Assembly: GCF_000826105.1 (NCBI RefSeq)
Contig: NZ_CCYK01000007.1
Coordinates: 1,054,001 to 1,118,000, forward strand
Direction of reading: 5' to 3'
Length of the DNA stretch: 64,000 nt
Source of the DNA: Pseudomonas massiliensis
GTDB taxonomy: Bacteria; Pseudomonadota; Gammaproteobacteria; Pseudomonadales; Pseudomonadaceae
The notes under the pieces are model-generated. The model was not told the origin of the DNA, did no database searches, and saw only the letters and a list, made by a program, of their open reading frames with translations. The position numbers and the translations under genes are program-made. Shown here piece after piece: positions 46,419 to 55,791 of the stretch (position 1 is its first letter; the number at the start of each line of letters is the position of its first letter).

Positions 46419-47146
46419 GCGGGCACCGCTTCAGTTTCGGGAATGACCGAATCGGGACCATGGAAACCGTAGGGCTGGACGCCTTGATGATCCGCCTGTT
46501 CGACACCATCGACGAAGCCAACGTCGGCTGGTTGCTGGCCCTGGTCGAACGCCTGCGCGGCACCTTCGGCGATCACCTGGTCGACCTGGTGCCGTCCTAT
46601 ACCACTGTGCTGGTGCATTACGATGTGCTCGCCCTGGACATGGACCAGGCCCGGGCGCGGGTGCGCCAGGCGGCTCTCGGCCTGGCCCCGGCGGCAAGCG
46701 CCCAGGGCCGCGAGCACCGAGTGCCAGTGTGGTACCACCCCACGGTGGGGCCGGACCTCGCCCGCCTGGCTGAACTCAGCGGCTTGACGGTCGATGAGGT
46801 GGTGCGCCGACACTGCGCCAAGGCCTACCGCGTGTTCGCCCTTGGCTTCACCCCGGGCTTCGCCTTCATGGGGCTGGTGGAGCCCGCGCTGGCGGCGCCA
46901 CGGCTCACCACGCCACGTCAGCGTATCGCGGCCGGGAGCGTCGGCATCGGCGAACGCCAGACCGCCATCTACCCCAGCGACTCGCCAGGCGGCTGGAACC
47001 TGCTGGGGCGCACGCCGGTGCAACTGTACGTCGCGGGCCAGAGCCTGTTCAACCCAGGCGACAGCGTACGCTTCGAGGCCATCAGCCGTGAGCGTTTTAT
47101 CGAATTGGGCGGGGACCCGATGCCACTGGAGGGCAACCAGCCGTGA
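46415..47146 (+). CDS. pxpB: 5-oxoprolinase subunit PxpB (KipI-like)
   Basis: Subunit B, of the allophanate hydrolase subunit 1 (KipI/DUF213) family, forming the catalytic complex with PxpC. The 243-aa product shows the family segments [36 protein letters not shown] and [12 protein letters not shown]. It starts at 46415, overlapping the pxpA stop by four bases; an internal ATG at 46460 is an alternative start nearer the first conserved segment. In Bacillus the homologue KipI also inhibits a sporulation kinase; here the operon shows the oxoprolinase role. Confidence 0.92.
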   Translation: MSGHRFSFGNDRIGTMETVGLDALMIRLFDTIDEANVGWLLALVERLRGTFGDHLVDLVPSYTTVLVHYDVLALDMDQARARVRQAALGLAPAASAQGREHRVPVWYHPTVGPDLARLAELSGLTVDEVVRRHCAKAYRVFALGFTPGFAFMGLVEPALAAPRLTTPRQRIAAGSVGIGERQTAIYPSDSPGGWNLLGRTPVQLYVAGQSLFNPGDSVRFEAISRERFIELGGDPMPLEGNQP

Positions 47147-48060
47147 GCCTGTTGATCGAAAAAACCCACCCGCTGTGCCAGCTGCAGGATGCCGGCCGCT
47201 TCGGTGTGCGCCACCTAGGCATCACCCAGGGCGGCGCGGCGGACTGGCTGTCCGTGAGCCATGCGAACCTGCTGTTGGGCAACGCGCCCTCGGCCAGCGT
47301 GCTGGAGATCCCCCTGGGCGGCTTTGCCCTCCTGGCGCAAACGGATTGCCTGCTGGCGCTGGCCGGCGCCGACCTACAGGCGACCGTGGACGGCGCGGCG
47401 CTGCTGCCTTGGCGCAGCTTCAACCTGCGCCAAGGCCAGCGATTGGTGTTCGGCAGCCCTCGTGAGGGGTTGCGCGCCTACCTGGCCGCGCCGGGCGGTT
47501 TCAGCGCGCCCGCCGCCCTGGGCAGCCTGGCCACGGTGGCGCGGGACAGCCTGGGTGGCTTGCACGGTGACGGCGAGCCCTTGGCGGTAGGCGACTGCCT
47601 GGGCTTTCTTGGGGCGCCAGGCCTCGGGCGCGAAACGGCCACGGCGCGTCCCCCGGACCTGAGCCTGGCACGGCCGCTGGACCTGGTGCTGGGCGCCCAG
47701 GTGGGGCAGTTTTCCGGGCAGACCCTGTTCGACGCGTTCAATCAGCCCTGGACCCTGGATACCCGCGCCGACCGCATGGGCATGCGCCTGCTCGGTCCGG
47801 TGCTGGCGTATCAAGGCCCTGGGCTGGTATCAGAGGGCATCCCACTGGGCGCCGTTCAGGTACCACCCGACGGCCAGCCCATTGTGTTGGGCAACGATCG
47901 CCAGACCATCGGAGGTTACCCTCGGCTCGGCGCGCTTACGCCCTTGTCGATGGCCCGGCTGGCGCAGGCCACGCCTGGGCAGCAATTGCGGCTCCGGCCG
48001 GTCATGGCGGAAGCCGCCCGGGATGCGCATCTACAGGCCTGGCGGGCGCTGATGGGCTGA
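47143..48060 (+). CDS. pxpC: 5-oxoprolinase subunit PxpC (KipA-like)
   Basis: Subunit C, of the allophanate hydrolase subunit 2 family. The 305-aa protein has LCQLQDAGRFGVRHLGITQGGAAD-type N-terminal residues (glycine-rich, conserved DxGR), the AAPGGF loop, and the late segments SEGIPLGAVQVPPDGQP and TIGGYPRLGAL typical of the family. The GTG start overlaps the pxpB stop by four bases, so the three subunits are made together. The gene ends 201 bp before cysM. Confidence 0.92.
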   Translation: MSLLIEKTHPLCQLQDAGRFGVRHLGITQGGAADWLSVSHANLLLGNAPSASVLEIPLGGFALLAQTDCLLALAGADLQATVDGAALLPWRSFNLRQGQRLVFGSPREGLRAYLAAPGGFSAPAALGSLATVARDSLGGLHGDGEPLAVGDCLGFLGAPGLGRETATARPPDLSLARPLDLVLGAQVGQFSGQTLFDAFNQPWTLDTRADRMGMRLLGPVLAYQGPGLVSEGIPLGAVQVPPDGQPIVLGNDRQTIGGYPRLGALTPLSMARLAQATPGQQLRLRPVMAEAARDAHLQAWRALMG

Positions 48061-48261
48061 ACGCGCGGTACCGTGTGAACCTGTCAAATCTTTGCCGGGA
48101 GGATGCGGTGGTCATGGAGCAGTCATGGCATAAGGATAGACAGCAGCCCGTAAGCATCCTGGTTATAACTCGTTTGAATAACGATCAGCTTTTGCGTGAT
48201 ATGGGGCGGCGGCGAATGCGCGTATCATAGCGCCCCCCGCCGTTCAGATTACGAAAAGCCC

Positions 48262-49164
48262 ATGACCGTGCATTACCCCACCATCGCCGACTGCGTCGGC
48301 AATACCCCGCTGGTTCGCCTGCAGCGCCTGGGCGGTGCCACCAGCAATACCCTGCTGCTGAAGCTGGAAGGCAACAACCCGGCCGGTTCAGTGAAGGACC
48401 GGCCGGCGCTGTCGATGATCAGCCGGGCCGAACTGCGCGGGCAGATCCAGCCTGGCGACACTCTGATCGAGGCCACCTCTGGCAACACCGGCATCGCCCT
48501 GGCCATGGCCGCGGCCATCAAGGGCTACCGGATGATCCTGATCATGCCCGACAACTCCACCGCTGAGCGCAAGGCCGCCATGACCGCCTACGGCGCCGAG
48601 CTGATCCTGGTCAGCCGTGAGGAAGGCATGGAAGGCGCGCGCGACCTGGCCGAGCGCCTGCAGGCAGAAGGGCGGGGCAAGGTGCTGGACCAGTTCGCCA
48701 ACGGCGACAACCCCGAGGCGCATTATCAAAGCACGGGCCCGGAAATCTGGCAGCAGACCGGCGGCAGCATTACCCACTTCATCAGCTCCATGGGTACCAC
48801 CGGTACCATCATGGGCACCTCTCGTTACCTGAAGGAACAGAACCCGGCCGTGCAGATCGTGGGCCTGCAGCCGATGGAGGGCTCGGCGATTCCGGGCATC
48901 CGCCGCTGGCCTGAGGCCTACCTGCCGAAGATCTACCAGGCCGAACGGGTCGACCGTATCGTCGACATGGCCCAGGCCGAGGCTGAGGATATCACTCGCC
49001 GCCTGGCGCGGGAGGAAGGCATTTTCTGCGGCGTATCTTCCGGCGGCGCGGTGGCCGGCATGTTGCGGATCAGCCGGGAAGTGGAGCATGCGGTACTGGT
49101 GGCGATCATCTGCGACCGCGGCGACCGCTATCTGTCCAGCGGCCTGTTCGACGCGCCCAACTGA
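48262..49164 (+). CDS. cysM: Cysteine synthase B
   Basis: PLP enzyme that makes cysteine from O-acetylserine and sulfide or thiosulfate. The 300-aa protein carries the PLP lysine K45 in [11 protein letters not shown], the SGNTGIALA substrate loop and the late [12 protein letters not shown] phosphate-binding segment. The start at 48262 gives [20 protein letters not shown], the usual CysM beginning. The stop overlaps the rlmD start by one base. A TATCAT hexamer at 48223-48228 could be a -10 element, without a good -35. A CysM rather than CysK identity is chosen from length and the KDRPA sequence. Confidence 0.93.
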   Translation: MTVHYPTIADCVGNTPLVRLQRLGGATSNTLLLKLEGNNPAGSVKDRPALSMISRAELRGQIQPGDTLIEATSGNTGIALAMAAAIKGYRMILIMPDNSTAERKAAMTAYGAELILVSREEGMEGARDLAERLQAEGRGKVLDQFANGDNPEAHYQSTGPEIWQQTGGSITHFISSMGTTGTIMGTSRYLKEQNPAVQIVGLQPMEGSAIPGIRRWPEAYLPKIYQAERVDRIVDMAQAEAEDITRRLAREEGIFCGVSSGGAVAGMLRISREVEHAVLVAIICDRGDRYLSSGLFDAPN

Positions 49165-50534
49165 TGGCACGCAAGAATGGCGGGCTGCGCTTCCAGCCCA
49201 GTGGCGGTCAGCGGGCTGCGGCGGTCCCAGCGGGCAAGAAGCTACGCTTGCGCATCGAGCGCCTGGCCGCCGACGGTCGTGGCATCGGCTTCGAGGATGG
49301 GCGCACCTGGTTCGTCAGCGGCGCCTTGGCTGGCGAGACGGTGGACGCCCGGGTGCTCAGCGCACAGGGCAAGGTGGTGCAGGCCCGGGCCGAGCGGATA
49401 ATTGAAGCGGCGGCCCTGCGGCGGCAAGCGCCATGCCCCTATGTGGACCGCTGTGGCGGCTGCAGCGTGCAGCACATCAGCCATGATGACCAGCTGGCCC
49501 TCAAGCAGCGGCAATTGGCCGAGCAGTTGGCCAAGGTAGGTGGCGTGGCGCCGGACGCCTGGGCGAAGCCCCTGGTGAGCCCGGAATTCGGTTATCGGCG
49601 CAGGGCCCGTGTCGCGGTGCGCTGGGATCAGGCCAAGCAGCGCCTGGAAGTGGGTTTTCGCGCGGCGGCCAGCCAGCAGATCGTGGACATCGACCAATGC
49701 CTGGTGCTGGTACAACCTTTGCAGTCGATTTTCCAGGCACTACCTGGAGTCCTGCGTCAGTTGAACCGTCCCCGCGCCATCGGCCACATCGAGTTGTTCC
49801 ATGGCACCCAGTCCGCCGTGCTCGTGCGCCATACCGCTCCCCTGGAGGACGCCGACCAGGCGCGGTTGCGCGCATTTTGTGCGGGGCAGGGCGCTCAACT
49901 CTGGTGGCAGGGTACAGGCGAGCCGCATCCTGACGATCCCGCCGGCACCCTCGCATACGCCTTGACGCCATGGGATCTGCGGCTGGGTTACCGGCCCGGG
50001 GATTTCGTGCAGGTCAACGAGGCCGTGAACCAGGCCATGGTCGAGCAGGCCCTGGCCTGGTTGGCGCCAGGCACCCAAGATCGGGTGCTGGACCTGTTCT
50101 GCGGCCTGGGCAACTTCGCCTTGCCCCTGGCGCGCCTGGCCGGGGAAGTGGTCGGCGTGGAAGGTGTGCAAGGCATGGTCGACCGCGCGGCGACCAACGC
50201 GATCGATAACGGTCTGGCCAACGCGACCTTTTACCAGGCCGATCTGTCACAACCCCTGCAAGGCGCGCCCTGGGCGAAGAAAGGCTTTTCTGCGGTACTA
50301 TTGGATCCGCCTCGTGATGGGGCTTTTGAAACAGTTCGCCATATATCCTCGCTGGGGCCGCGCCGCATTGTGTATGTATCGTGCAATCCCGCGACCCTGG
50401 CCCGTGACACCGTGGCGTTGCAGCAACAGGGTTACCGTTTGAAACGTGCCGGCGTTCTCGACATGTTCCCGCAAACCTCCCATGTCGAGGCGATGGCGTT
50501 ATTTGAAAAAGGTCAGGACGACCAGGCAATGTGA
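49164..50534 (+). CDS. rlmD: 23S rRNA (uracil-1939-C5)-methyltransferase RlmD
   Basis: SAM-dependent methyltransferase that makes m5U1939 of 23S rRNA. The 456-aa protein has an N-terminal TRAM domain ([19 protein letters not shown] region), an iron-sulfur ligand set ([10 protein letters not shown], plus a later Cys near DIDQC), the SAM-binding [14 protein letters not shown] motif and the catalytic nucleophile Cys in [10 protein letters not shown]. The start at 49164 overlaps the cysM stop. The N-terminus is Gly/Ala/Lys-rich, as usual in pseudomonads. It forms part of the conserved cysM-rlmD-relA-mazG block. Confidence 0.95.
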   Translation: MARKNGGLRFQPSGGQRAAAVPAGKKLRLRIERLAADGRGIGFEDGRTWFVSGALAGETVDARVLSAQGKVVQARAERIIEAAALRRQAPCPYVDRCGGCSVQHISHDDQLALKQRQLAEQLAKVGGVAPDAWAKPLVSPEFGYRRRARVAVRWDQAKQRLEVGFRAAASQQIVDIDQCLVLVQPLQSIFQALPGVLRQLNRPRAIGHIELFHGTQSAVLVRHTAPLEDADQARLRAFCAGQGAQLWWQGTGEPHPDDPAGTLAYALTPWDLRLGYRPGDFVQVNEAVNQAMVEQALAWLAPGTQDRVLDLFCGLGNFALPLARLAGEVVGVEGVQGMVDRAATNAIDNGLANATFYQADLSQPLQGAPWAKKGFSAVLLDPPRDGAFETVRHISSLGPRRIVYVSCNPATLARDTVALQQQGYRLKRAGVLDMFPQTSHVEAMALFEKGQDDQAM

Positions 50535-50658
50535 CTGGCGACCCCGCGAGTGGCGGCGGTCCCGGCTCCACAGATCAGCCCGAGGCGCGGATGCGCCGGG
50601 TGGGAGCCTGAGCCAGCGAATGTTGGCGCACCCGTAGTGCGTCATAGGGAAGGTAAAG

Positions 50659-52908
50659 ATGGTACAGGTGAGAGCGCAGCAGCCGGTCAATACGGACGGC
50701 AGCATCAACCTCGATGCGTGGCTCGATCATATCGTCAGCGTGGACCTGGCGCTCGACCGGGAAGCGTTGAAGCAGGCGTGCGAGTTCGCCCTTGCGCTGG
50801 ACGTGGCTAACGTCAACGCCAAGGATTCCTGGGCCGATGGCACGTCCAGCTACCAGGCTGGCCTGGAAATCGCCGAGATCCTGGCCGACCTCAAGCTAGA
50901 TCAGGATTCGCTCGTGGCGGCGGTGATCTACCGCTCGGTGCGCGAGGGCAAGGTGGGGCTGGCTGAGGTGGGCGAGCGCTTCGGCCCGGTGGTCGCCAAG
51001 CTGATCGATGGTGTGCTGCGCATGGCGGCCATCAGCGCCAGCCTCAGCCCCCGGCAGTCGCTGGTGCTCGGCACCCAGGTGCAGGTGGACAACCTGCGCA
51101 AGATGCTGGTCGCCATGGTCGACGATGTACGAGTGGCGCTGATCAAGCTGGCTGAGCGCACCTGCGCCATTCGCGCGGTGAAGAACGCGCCCGAGGAAAA
51201 ACGCCAGCGGGTGGCCCGGGAAGTCTTCGATATCTATGCGCCCCTGGCCCATCGCCTCGGTATCGGCCATATCAAGTGGGAGCTGGAAGACATTTCCTTC
51301 CGCTACCTGGAGCCTGAGCAATACAAGCAGATCGCCAAGCTGCTGCATGAGCGGCGCCTGGACCGCGAGCGCTTCATTGCCGACGTGATGCACCAGCTCG
51401 AACGTGAACTCACCGAAACCGGGGTCAAGCCCGACATCAGCGGGCGGGCGAAACATATCTATTCGATCTGGCGCAAGATGCAGCGCAAGGGCCTGCAGTT
51501 CAGCCAGATCTACGACGTCCGGGCGGTGCGGGTGCTGGTGCCGGAGGTGCGCGACTGCTACACCGCGCTGGGCATCGTGCACACCCTGTGGCGGCATATC
51601 CCCAAGGAATTCGACGACTACATCGCCAACCCCAAGGAGAATGGCTATCGCTCCTTGCACACCGCGGTGATAGGCCCCGAAGGCAAGGTGCTGGAAGTGC
51701 AGATCCGCACCCATGCCATGCACGAGGAAGCCGAGCTCGGGGTATGCGCCCACTGGCGCTACAAGGGCACCGACGTCAAGCCCAGCTCCAACCATTACGA
51801 AGAGAAGATCTCCTGGCTGCGCCAAGTGCTGGAATGGCACGAGGAACTGGGCGACATCGGTGGGCTGGCCGAGCAGTTGCGGGTCGACATCGAGCCGGAC
51901 CGGGTCTACGTATTCACGCCCGACGGCCACGCCATCGACCTGCCCAAGGGGGCCACGCCCCTGGACTTCGCCTACCGGGTGCATACCGAGATCGGACACA
52001 ACTGCCGGGGCGCCAAGATCAACGGCCGCATCGTGCCGCTGAACTACAGCCTGCAAACCGGTGAGCAGGTCGAGATCATCACCAGCAAGCAGGGCAGCCC
52101 CAGCCGGGACTGGCTCAACTCCAACCTGGGCTATGTCACCACCTCCCGGGCGCGGGCCAAGATCGTCCACTGGTTCAAGCTGCAAGCCCGGGACCAGAAC
52201 GTGGCCGCCGGGCGCAGCCTGCTGGAACGCGAACTCAGCCGGCTGGGCCTGCCGCAGGTAGACTTCGAGCGCCTGGCGGAAAAAGCCAACGTCAAGACCG
52301 CCGAGGACCTGTTCGCCGCGCTGGGCGCCGGTGACCTGCGCCTGGCCCCCTTGGTGAACGCTGCCCAGCAGCTGGCCGAGCCCGACCGTGGGCATCTCGA
52401 TACCCTCGACCTGATTCCGCGCAAGTCGTCCAGCGGCTACAAGCCGGGCAAGCGCGGGGATATCCAGATCCAGGGGGTGGGCAACCTGCTGACCCAGATG
52501 GCGGGCTGCTGCCAGCCGCTACCGGGCGATGCCATCGTCGGCTACATCACCCAGGGTCGTGGCGTGAGCATCCACCGCCAGGATTGCGCCTCGGTGCTGC
52601 AGCTCAGCGCCAAGGAGCCCGAGCGCATCATCCAGGTCAGCTGGGGGCCGGTGCCGGTGCTTACCTACCCGGTGGACATCCTGATCCGCGCCTATGACCG
52701 TTCCGGCCTGCTTCGCGACGTATCCCAAGTGTTGCTCAACGAGCGGATCAACGTGCTGGCGGTCAATACCCGCTCCAACAAGGAAGACAATACCGCGCAG
52801 ATGTCCCTGACCATCGAGATCCCGGGGCTGGACGCGCTCGGACGGTTGCTGGGGCGAATATCCCAGTTGCCCAACATCATTGAAGCGCGGCGTAACCGTA
52901 CCCCATGA
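50659..52908 (+). CDS. relA: GTP pyrophosphokinase RelA
   Basis: Ribosome-associated alarmone synthetase that makes (p)ppGpp when uncharged tRNA enters the A site. The 749-aa protein has an N-terminal pseudo-hydrolase domain in which the catalytic HD-type motif is replaced (AAVIYRSVREGKVG), so it should be synthesis-only; a synthetase domain with the KxxSIxxKMxxK-like segment (IYSIWRKMQRKG), NPKENGYRSLHT and EVQIRT; a TGS domain (DRVYVFTPDGHAIDLPKGAT); a conserved-cysteine region (AGCCQPLPGDAI); and a C-terminal ACT domain. The GTG-free ATG start at 50659 has GGGAAGG upstream. The stop overlaps the mazG start by four bases, coupling alarmone synthesis to the MazG pyrophosphatase. Confidence 0.96.
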   Translation: MVQVRAQQPVNTDGSINLDAWLDHIVSVDLALDREALKQACEFALALDVANVNAKDSWADGTSSYQAGLEIAEILADLKLDQDSLVAAVIYRSVREGKVGLAEVGERFGPVVAKLIDGVLRMAAISASLSPRQSLVLGTQVQVDNLRKMLVAMVDDVRVALIKLAERTCAIRAVKNAPEEKRQRVAREVFDIYAPLAHRLGIGHIKWELEDISFRYLEPEQYKQIAKLLHERRLDRERFIADVMHQLERELTETGVKPDISGRAKHIYSIWRKMQRKGLQFSQIYDVRAVRVLVPEVRDCYTALGIVHTLWRHIPKEFDDYIANPKENGYRSLHTAVIGPEGKVLEVQIRTHAMHEEAELGVCAHWRYKGTDVKPSSNHYEEKISWLRQVLEWHEELGDIGGLAEQLRVDIEPDRVYVFTPDGHAIDLPKGATPLDFAYRVHTEIGHNCRGAKINGRIVPLNYSLQTGEQVEIITSKQGSPSRDWLNSNLGYVTTSRARAKIVHWFKLQARDQNVAAGRSLLERELSRLGLPQVDFERLAEKANVKTAEDLFAALGAGDLRLAPLVNAAQQLAEPDRGHLDTLDLIPRKSSSGYKPGKRGDIQIQGVGNLLTQMAGCCQPLPGDAIVGYITQGRGVSIHRQDCASVLQLSAKEPERIIQVSWGPVPVLTYPVDILIRAYDRSGLLRDVSQVLLNERINVLAVNTRSNKEDNTAQMSLTIEIPGLDALGRLLGRISQLPNIIEARRNRTP

Positions 52909-53756
52909 GCCAGCCAGAGAAAGCCTACACACTGGAAGACCTGCTTTACCTGATGGCGCGCCTGCGGGACCCGCAAAACGGCTGCCCCTGGGATCAGAAG
53001 CAGACCTACGCCAGCATCGTGCCCTATACCCTGGAGGAGGCCTACGAAGTCGCCGACGCCATCGAGCGCGAGGACTTCGTCCACTTACCTGGGGAGCTGG
53101 GCGACCTGCTGTTCCAGGTGGTGTATTACGCCCAGCTGGGCCGGGAAGAGGGCCGCTTCGACTTCGCCCAGGTCGTGGATGGGATCACCCGCAAGCTGGT
53201 GCGGCGGCATCCCCATGTGTTCGCCACCGGTGACCTCTATGCGCCCCTGGACAGCCCGCGCCTGGACGAAGCGCAGGTAAAGAATCGCTGGGAGGCGATC
53301 AAGGCTGAAGAGCGCGCTGAGCGTAGCGATGCGCCCGAACAGCTTTCATTGCTGGACGATGTGCCGGTGGCCCTGCCGGGCCTGCCGCGCGCGGTGAAGC
53401 TGCAAAAGCGCGCCGCCTCGGTAGGCTTCGACTGGCCGGCAGCGCTGCCGGTGGTGGACAAGGTACGGGAGGAACTGGACGAACTGCTCGAAGCCATGGC
53501 GGGCAACGACGCCTCGGCAGTGGAGCACGAACTCGGCGACCTGCTCTTCACCGTGGCCAACCTGGCGCGCAAGCTGAAGGTGGACCCGGAGCAGGCGCTG
53601 CGAGGTGCCAACGGCAGATTCGAGCGGCGGTTCCGCTACCTCGAACAGGTGTTGCGCGAGCGGGGCCAAGTCATCGAAGATTGCGACCTCGAGGCGCTCG
53701 ATGCCCTCTGGGGTGAAGCGAAACGTCAGGAACAGAAAACGCCCAGCTGCGGCTGA
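52905..53756 (+). CDS. mazG: Nucleoside triphosphate pyrophosphohydrolase MazG
   Basis: House-cleaning enzyme that hydrolyses NTPs and dNTPs to monophosphates. The 283-aa protein has two MazG domains: the first starts LMARLRDPQNGCPWDQ, with the metal-binding EEAYEVADAI and GELGDLLFQVV, and the second has EELDELLEAM and HELGDLLFTVANLARKL. The pattern of Glu/Asp residues needed for Mg2+ is intact in both. The start overlaps the relA stop (ATGA). It precedes the DUF2058 gene by 19 bp, probably in the same transcript. Confidence 0.95.
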   Translation: MSQPEKAYTLEDLLYLMARLRDPQNGCPWDQKQTYASIVPYTLEEAYEVADAIEREDFVHLPGELGDLLFQVVYYAQLGREEGRFDFAQVVDGITRKLVRRHPHVFATGDLYAPLDSPRLDEAQVKNRWEAIKAEERAERSDAPEQLSLLDDVPVALPGLPRAVKLQKRAASVGFDWPAALPVVDKVREELDELLEAMAGNDASAVEHELGDLLFTVANLARKLKVDPEQALRGANGRFERRFRYLEQVLRERGQVIEDCDLEALDALWGEAKRQEQKTPSCG

Positions 53757-53775
53757 GCAAGAGCGAGTGAGCACC

Positions 53776-54315
53776 ATGAGCCTTTCCCTTCGTGACCAAC
53801 TGCTCAAGGCAGGGTTGGTCAACCAGAAACAAGTCAAGCAGGTGAGCAAGGAGCAGCAGAAGCACAAGCGGCTGGTGCAAAAGGGCCAGGCCGAGGCGGA
53901 CGACACCCAGAAGCGCCTGGCCCAGGAGGCCGCCGCCGAGAAGCTGCGCAAGGACCAGGAGCTCAACCGCCAACAGCAAGCCAAGGCCGAAGCCAAGGCC
54001 AAGGCGGCCCAGGTCAAGCAGCTTATCGAAGCGACCCGCTTGCCCAAGCTGACCACCGAAGACTATTACAACTTCGTCGACGACAAGAAGGTCAAGCGCT
54101 TGTCCGTGAACAGCCTGATGCGTAGCAAGCTGTCGAACGGCAGCCTGGCCATCGTTCACCACGGAGGCGGCTACGAGGTCATTCCTCGTGAAGCGGCCGT
54201 GAAGGTGCAGGAGCGGGAGCCTCGCCGCATCGTGCTGCTCAATACCCCCACGGAAGAGCCTGATGGCGATGATCCGTACGCCGCCTACAAGATTCCCGAT
54301 GATCTGATGTGGTGA
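53776..54315 (+). CDS. DUF2058 (YaiL-like) protein
   Basis: A 179-aa protein of the DUF2058 family, function unknown. Residues 1-15 (MSLSLRDQLLKAGLV) are the conserved start, followed by a highly charged coiled coil of about 70 residues (Lys/Gln/Glu-rich) and a C-terminal domain with DYYNFVDDKKVKRL and GSLAIVHHGGGYEVIPR. It may associate with nucleic acid or ribosomes, given its basic helix, but that is inference. It is the last gene of the relA-mazG group. The start at 53776 is chosen from the family N-terminus; the frame upstream overlaps mazG. Confidence 0.85.
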   Translation: MSLSLRDQLLKAGLVNQKQVKQVSKEQQKHKRLVQKGQAEADDTQKRLAQEAAAEKLRKDQELNRQQQAKAEAKAKAAQVKQLIEATRLPKLTTEDYYNFVDDKKVKRLSVNSLMRSKLSNGSLAIVHHGGGYEVIPREAAVKVQEREPRRIVLLNTPTEEPDGDDPYAAYKIPDDLMW

Positions 54316-54370
54316 AGATTCGCTAGCTTGCACCTTGCATTCGGGAGCTGCGCCCGTTCCACATGGCCGT

Positions 54371-54594
54371 TGGGAGTTAGCGGAGCTGACGAATCGTGTT
54401 CAACGGGACAGCTTTTTCGCTAGCTGGCGCTAGCTCCCACTGTGGTTACCTCGCTGTTTGATAAATGGGGTTCAGTTCAGCCGGTGGGAGTCAGCGGAGC
54501 TGACGAATCGTGTTCAACGGGACAGCTTTTTCGCTAGCTGGCGCTAGCTCCCACTGTGGTTACCTCGCTGTCTGATAAATGGGGTTCAGTTCAG
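54371..54594. repeat. Tandem duplication of a 114-bp REP doublet (REPIN-like)
   Basis: Two adjacent copies (54371-54484 and 54485-54594) that differ at only two or so positions. Each has two inverted REP-like arms (TGGGAG-YAGCGGAGCTGACG and CGCTAGCTGGCGCTAGCTCCCA) around a short spacer, followed by a shared unique tail. The mapping rests on direct reading of both copies. A REP-associated RAYT transposase is not seen in this window. Confidence 0.85.
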
Positions 54595-54609
54595 CGGGCC
54601 TGTTCATCG

Positions 54610-54837
54610 TCAGGCCAGGTTCGCCAGCTTCCCTGACTCGGACATGGCGCCGTGATGGATCTCAGCCCTAACGGCCTCCTGTGCCTCCAGCTCATGCTGG
54701 TAGGCCAGCGCATCGTGTTCATTGTGGAACATGCCTACCAGCAGGTCCTGTTGGTACACGTCCCAGATACGCACGCCGGCGGCAAGGCCTTCATGGGACA
54801 TATGGGCATCGTCACGTTCGCTTACTTTCACAGTCAT
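54610..54837 (-). CDS. Small conserved hypothetical protein
   Basis: A 75-aa acidic, histidine-rich protein (MTVKVSERDDAHMSHEGLAA onward) with no recognised domain. The second half is a probable helix (LAYQHELEAQEAVRAEI). It has a good ribosome binding site (AGAGGAG about seven bases upstream of the start at 54837), and codon use matches neighbouring genes, which supports it as real. It lies alone on the minus strand between the REP doublets and the DUF3108 gene, so it probably has its own promoter. Function is unknown. Confidence 0.55.
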   Translation of the reverse strand: MTVKVSERDDAHMSHEGLAAGVRIWDVYQQDLLVGMFHNEHDALAYQHELEAQEAVRAEIHHGAMSESGKLANLA

Positions 54838-54919
54838 GTTGACACTCCTCTGGGTAGCCGTCGCAAGGGACGTGCTTCCGTTATAGGAGCCTGGCGGGAG
54901 AATGGGAACGCGGCGCCAG

Positions 54920-54941
54920 CGCAACGGACTGTTGCGTTTTT
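54920..54941 (+). terminator. Possible rho-independent terminator
   Basis: A CGCAAC/GTTGCG stem with a five-base loop followed by TTTTT on the plus strand. No plus-strand gene ends just before it, so its role is unclear; it could stop antisense transcription into the DUF3108 gene. Confidence 0.35.
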
Positions 54942-55029
54942 CAAGAAAAACGGCTCAGGCCAGGCGTGGCGCGGCCTGCGGCAAATTGTCGCGGCAGATG
55001 AAGCTGCGTGAAGAATGTTTTAAGGAGGG

Positions 55030-55058
55030 AAAAACGTGACCGAGGGACCTCGGTCACG
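55030..55058 (-). terminator. Terminator of the purM-purN-DUF3108 unit
   Basis: A perfect 10-bp stem CGTGACCGAG/CTCGGTCACG with a 4-base loop, followed by TTTTT in the minus-strand reading direction. It lies 11 bp after the stop of the DUF3108 gene. Confidence 0.85.
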
Positions 55059-55069
55059 CCGGCAGGCGG

Positions 55070-55783
55070 TTAGCTGCCTTGGACTTTTCGGCCATCCACC
55101 GTGCCGTCCTGCAGCATGATGGTGTATTCCTTGCCGTCAGTTTCGACCTGCTGAAGCTGGACCAAGAGGTAGTCCCAGCTCTTGGCGAACCAGAGCACGG
55201 TCACCCGCTTGCTCTGGGTGGGGTCACGGACGCGTTCGACCTTGATGGCGTCAATGCTACCGGCCTTGGTTTGTACTTTCTCTTCACCCAGAACGCGGAA
55301 GTCGTAGGTGTCGATTTCGTCGCCGTCCACCACCTGGTAGCTCATGCTCTTCTTGCCGGCCGCCACGTCATGCTGAAGCGCCAGCTGGTAGCTGGACTTG
55401 TCCAGTACGCCCCGGTTGAGCGGCAGGGTGATGGCGTCTCCGCGGTCGGTGCCGGTGACTTTCTTGGCGGACCAGTCGAAGTCCAGGTCCACCGTCTTGG
55501 CCTTGCCCAGGCCGCCACGCTCGAAGTGATATTTCTGCGGAAGCAACGTTTCCTTGTCCATGCGCAGCGTGCTGCTTTCGGTAAGGCTGGCGATCACCAT
55601 CGATGCCTTGAAGTTGAGCGTCCAATCACCATCGGCGCCTTTGCTGAGGCTGCGTTCGGCGGTACCGCTCATGGGCAGTTGTTTCCAGTCGGCCGTGTAG
55701 CTGGCCGAGAAGGGTTTCAGGTCTGCGGCCTGTGCGCTGGGTAGGGCGAGCAGGGCGAGCGCGAATAACAGGGCACGACGCAT
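55070..55783 (-). CDS. DUF3108 periplasmic protein
   Basis: A 237-aa exported protein of the DUF3108 family. It begins with a signal peptide (MRRALLFALALLALPSAQA, cleavage after AQA) and continues as a beta-rich domain (FSASYTADWKQLPMSGTAER and the later EYTIMLQDGTVDGRKVQGS end). The start at 55783 is chosen from the signal peptide, since the much longer open frame upstream is purN in another frame. It follows purN after eight bases and precedes a terminator, so it is in the purM-purN transcript in Pseudomonas fashion. No function is established. Confidence 0.82.
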   Translation of the reverse strand: MRRALLFALALLALPSAQAADLKPFSASYTADWKQLPMSGTAERSLSKGADGDWTLNFKASMVIASLTESSTLRMDKETLLPQKYHFERGGLGKAKTVDLDFDWSAKKVTGTDRGDAITLPLNRGVLDKSSYQLALQHDVAAGKKSMSYQVVDGDEIDTYDFRVLGEEKVQTKAGSIDAIKVERVRDPTQSKRVTVLWFAKSWDYLLVQLQQVETDGKEYTIMLQDGTVDGRKVQGS

Positions 55784-55791
55784 ATGGTCTC

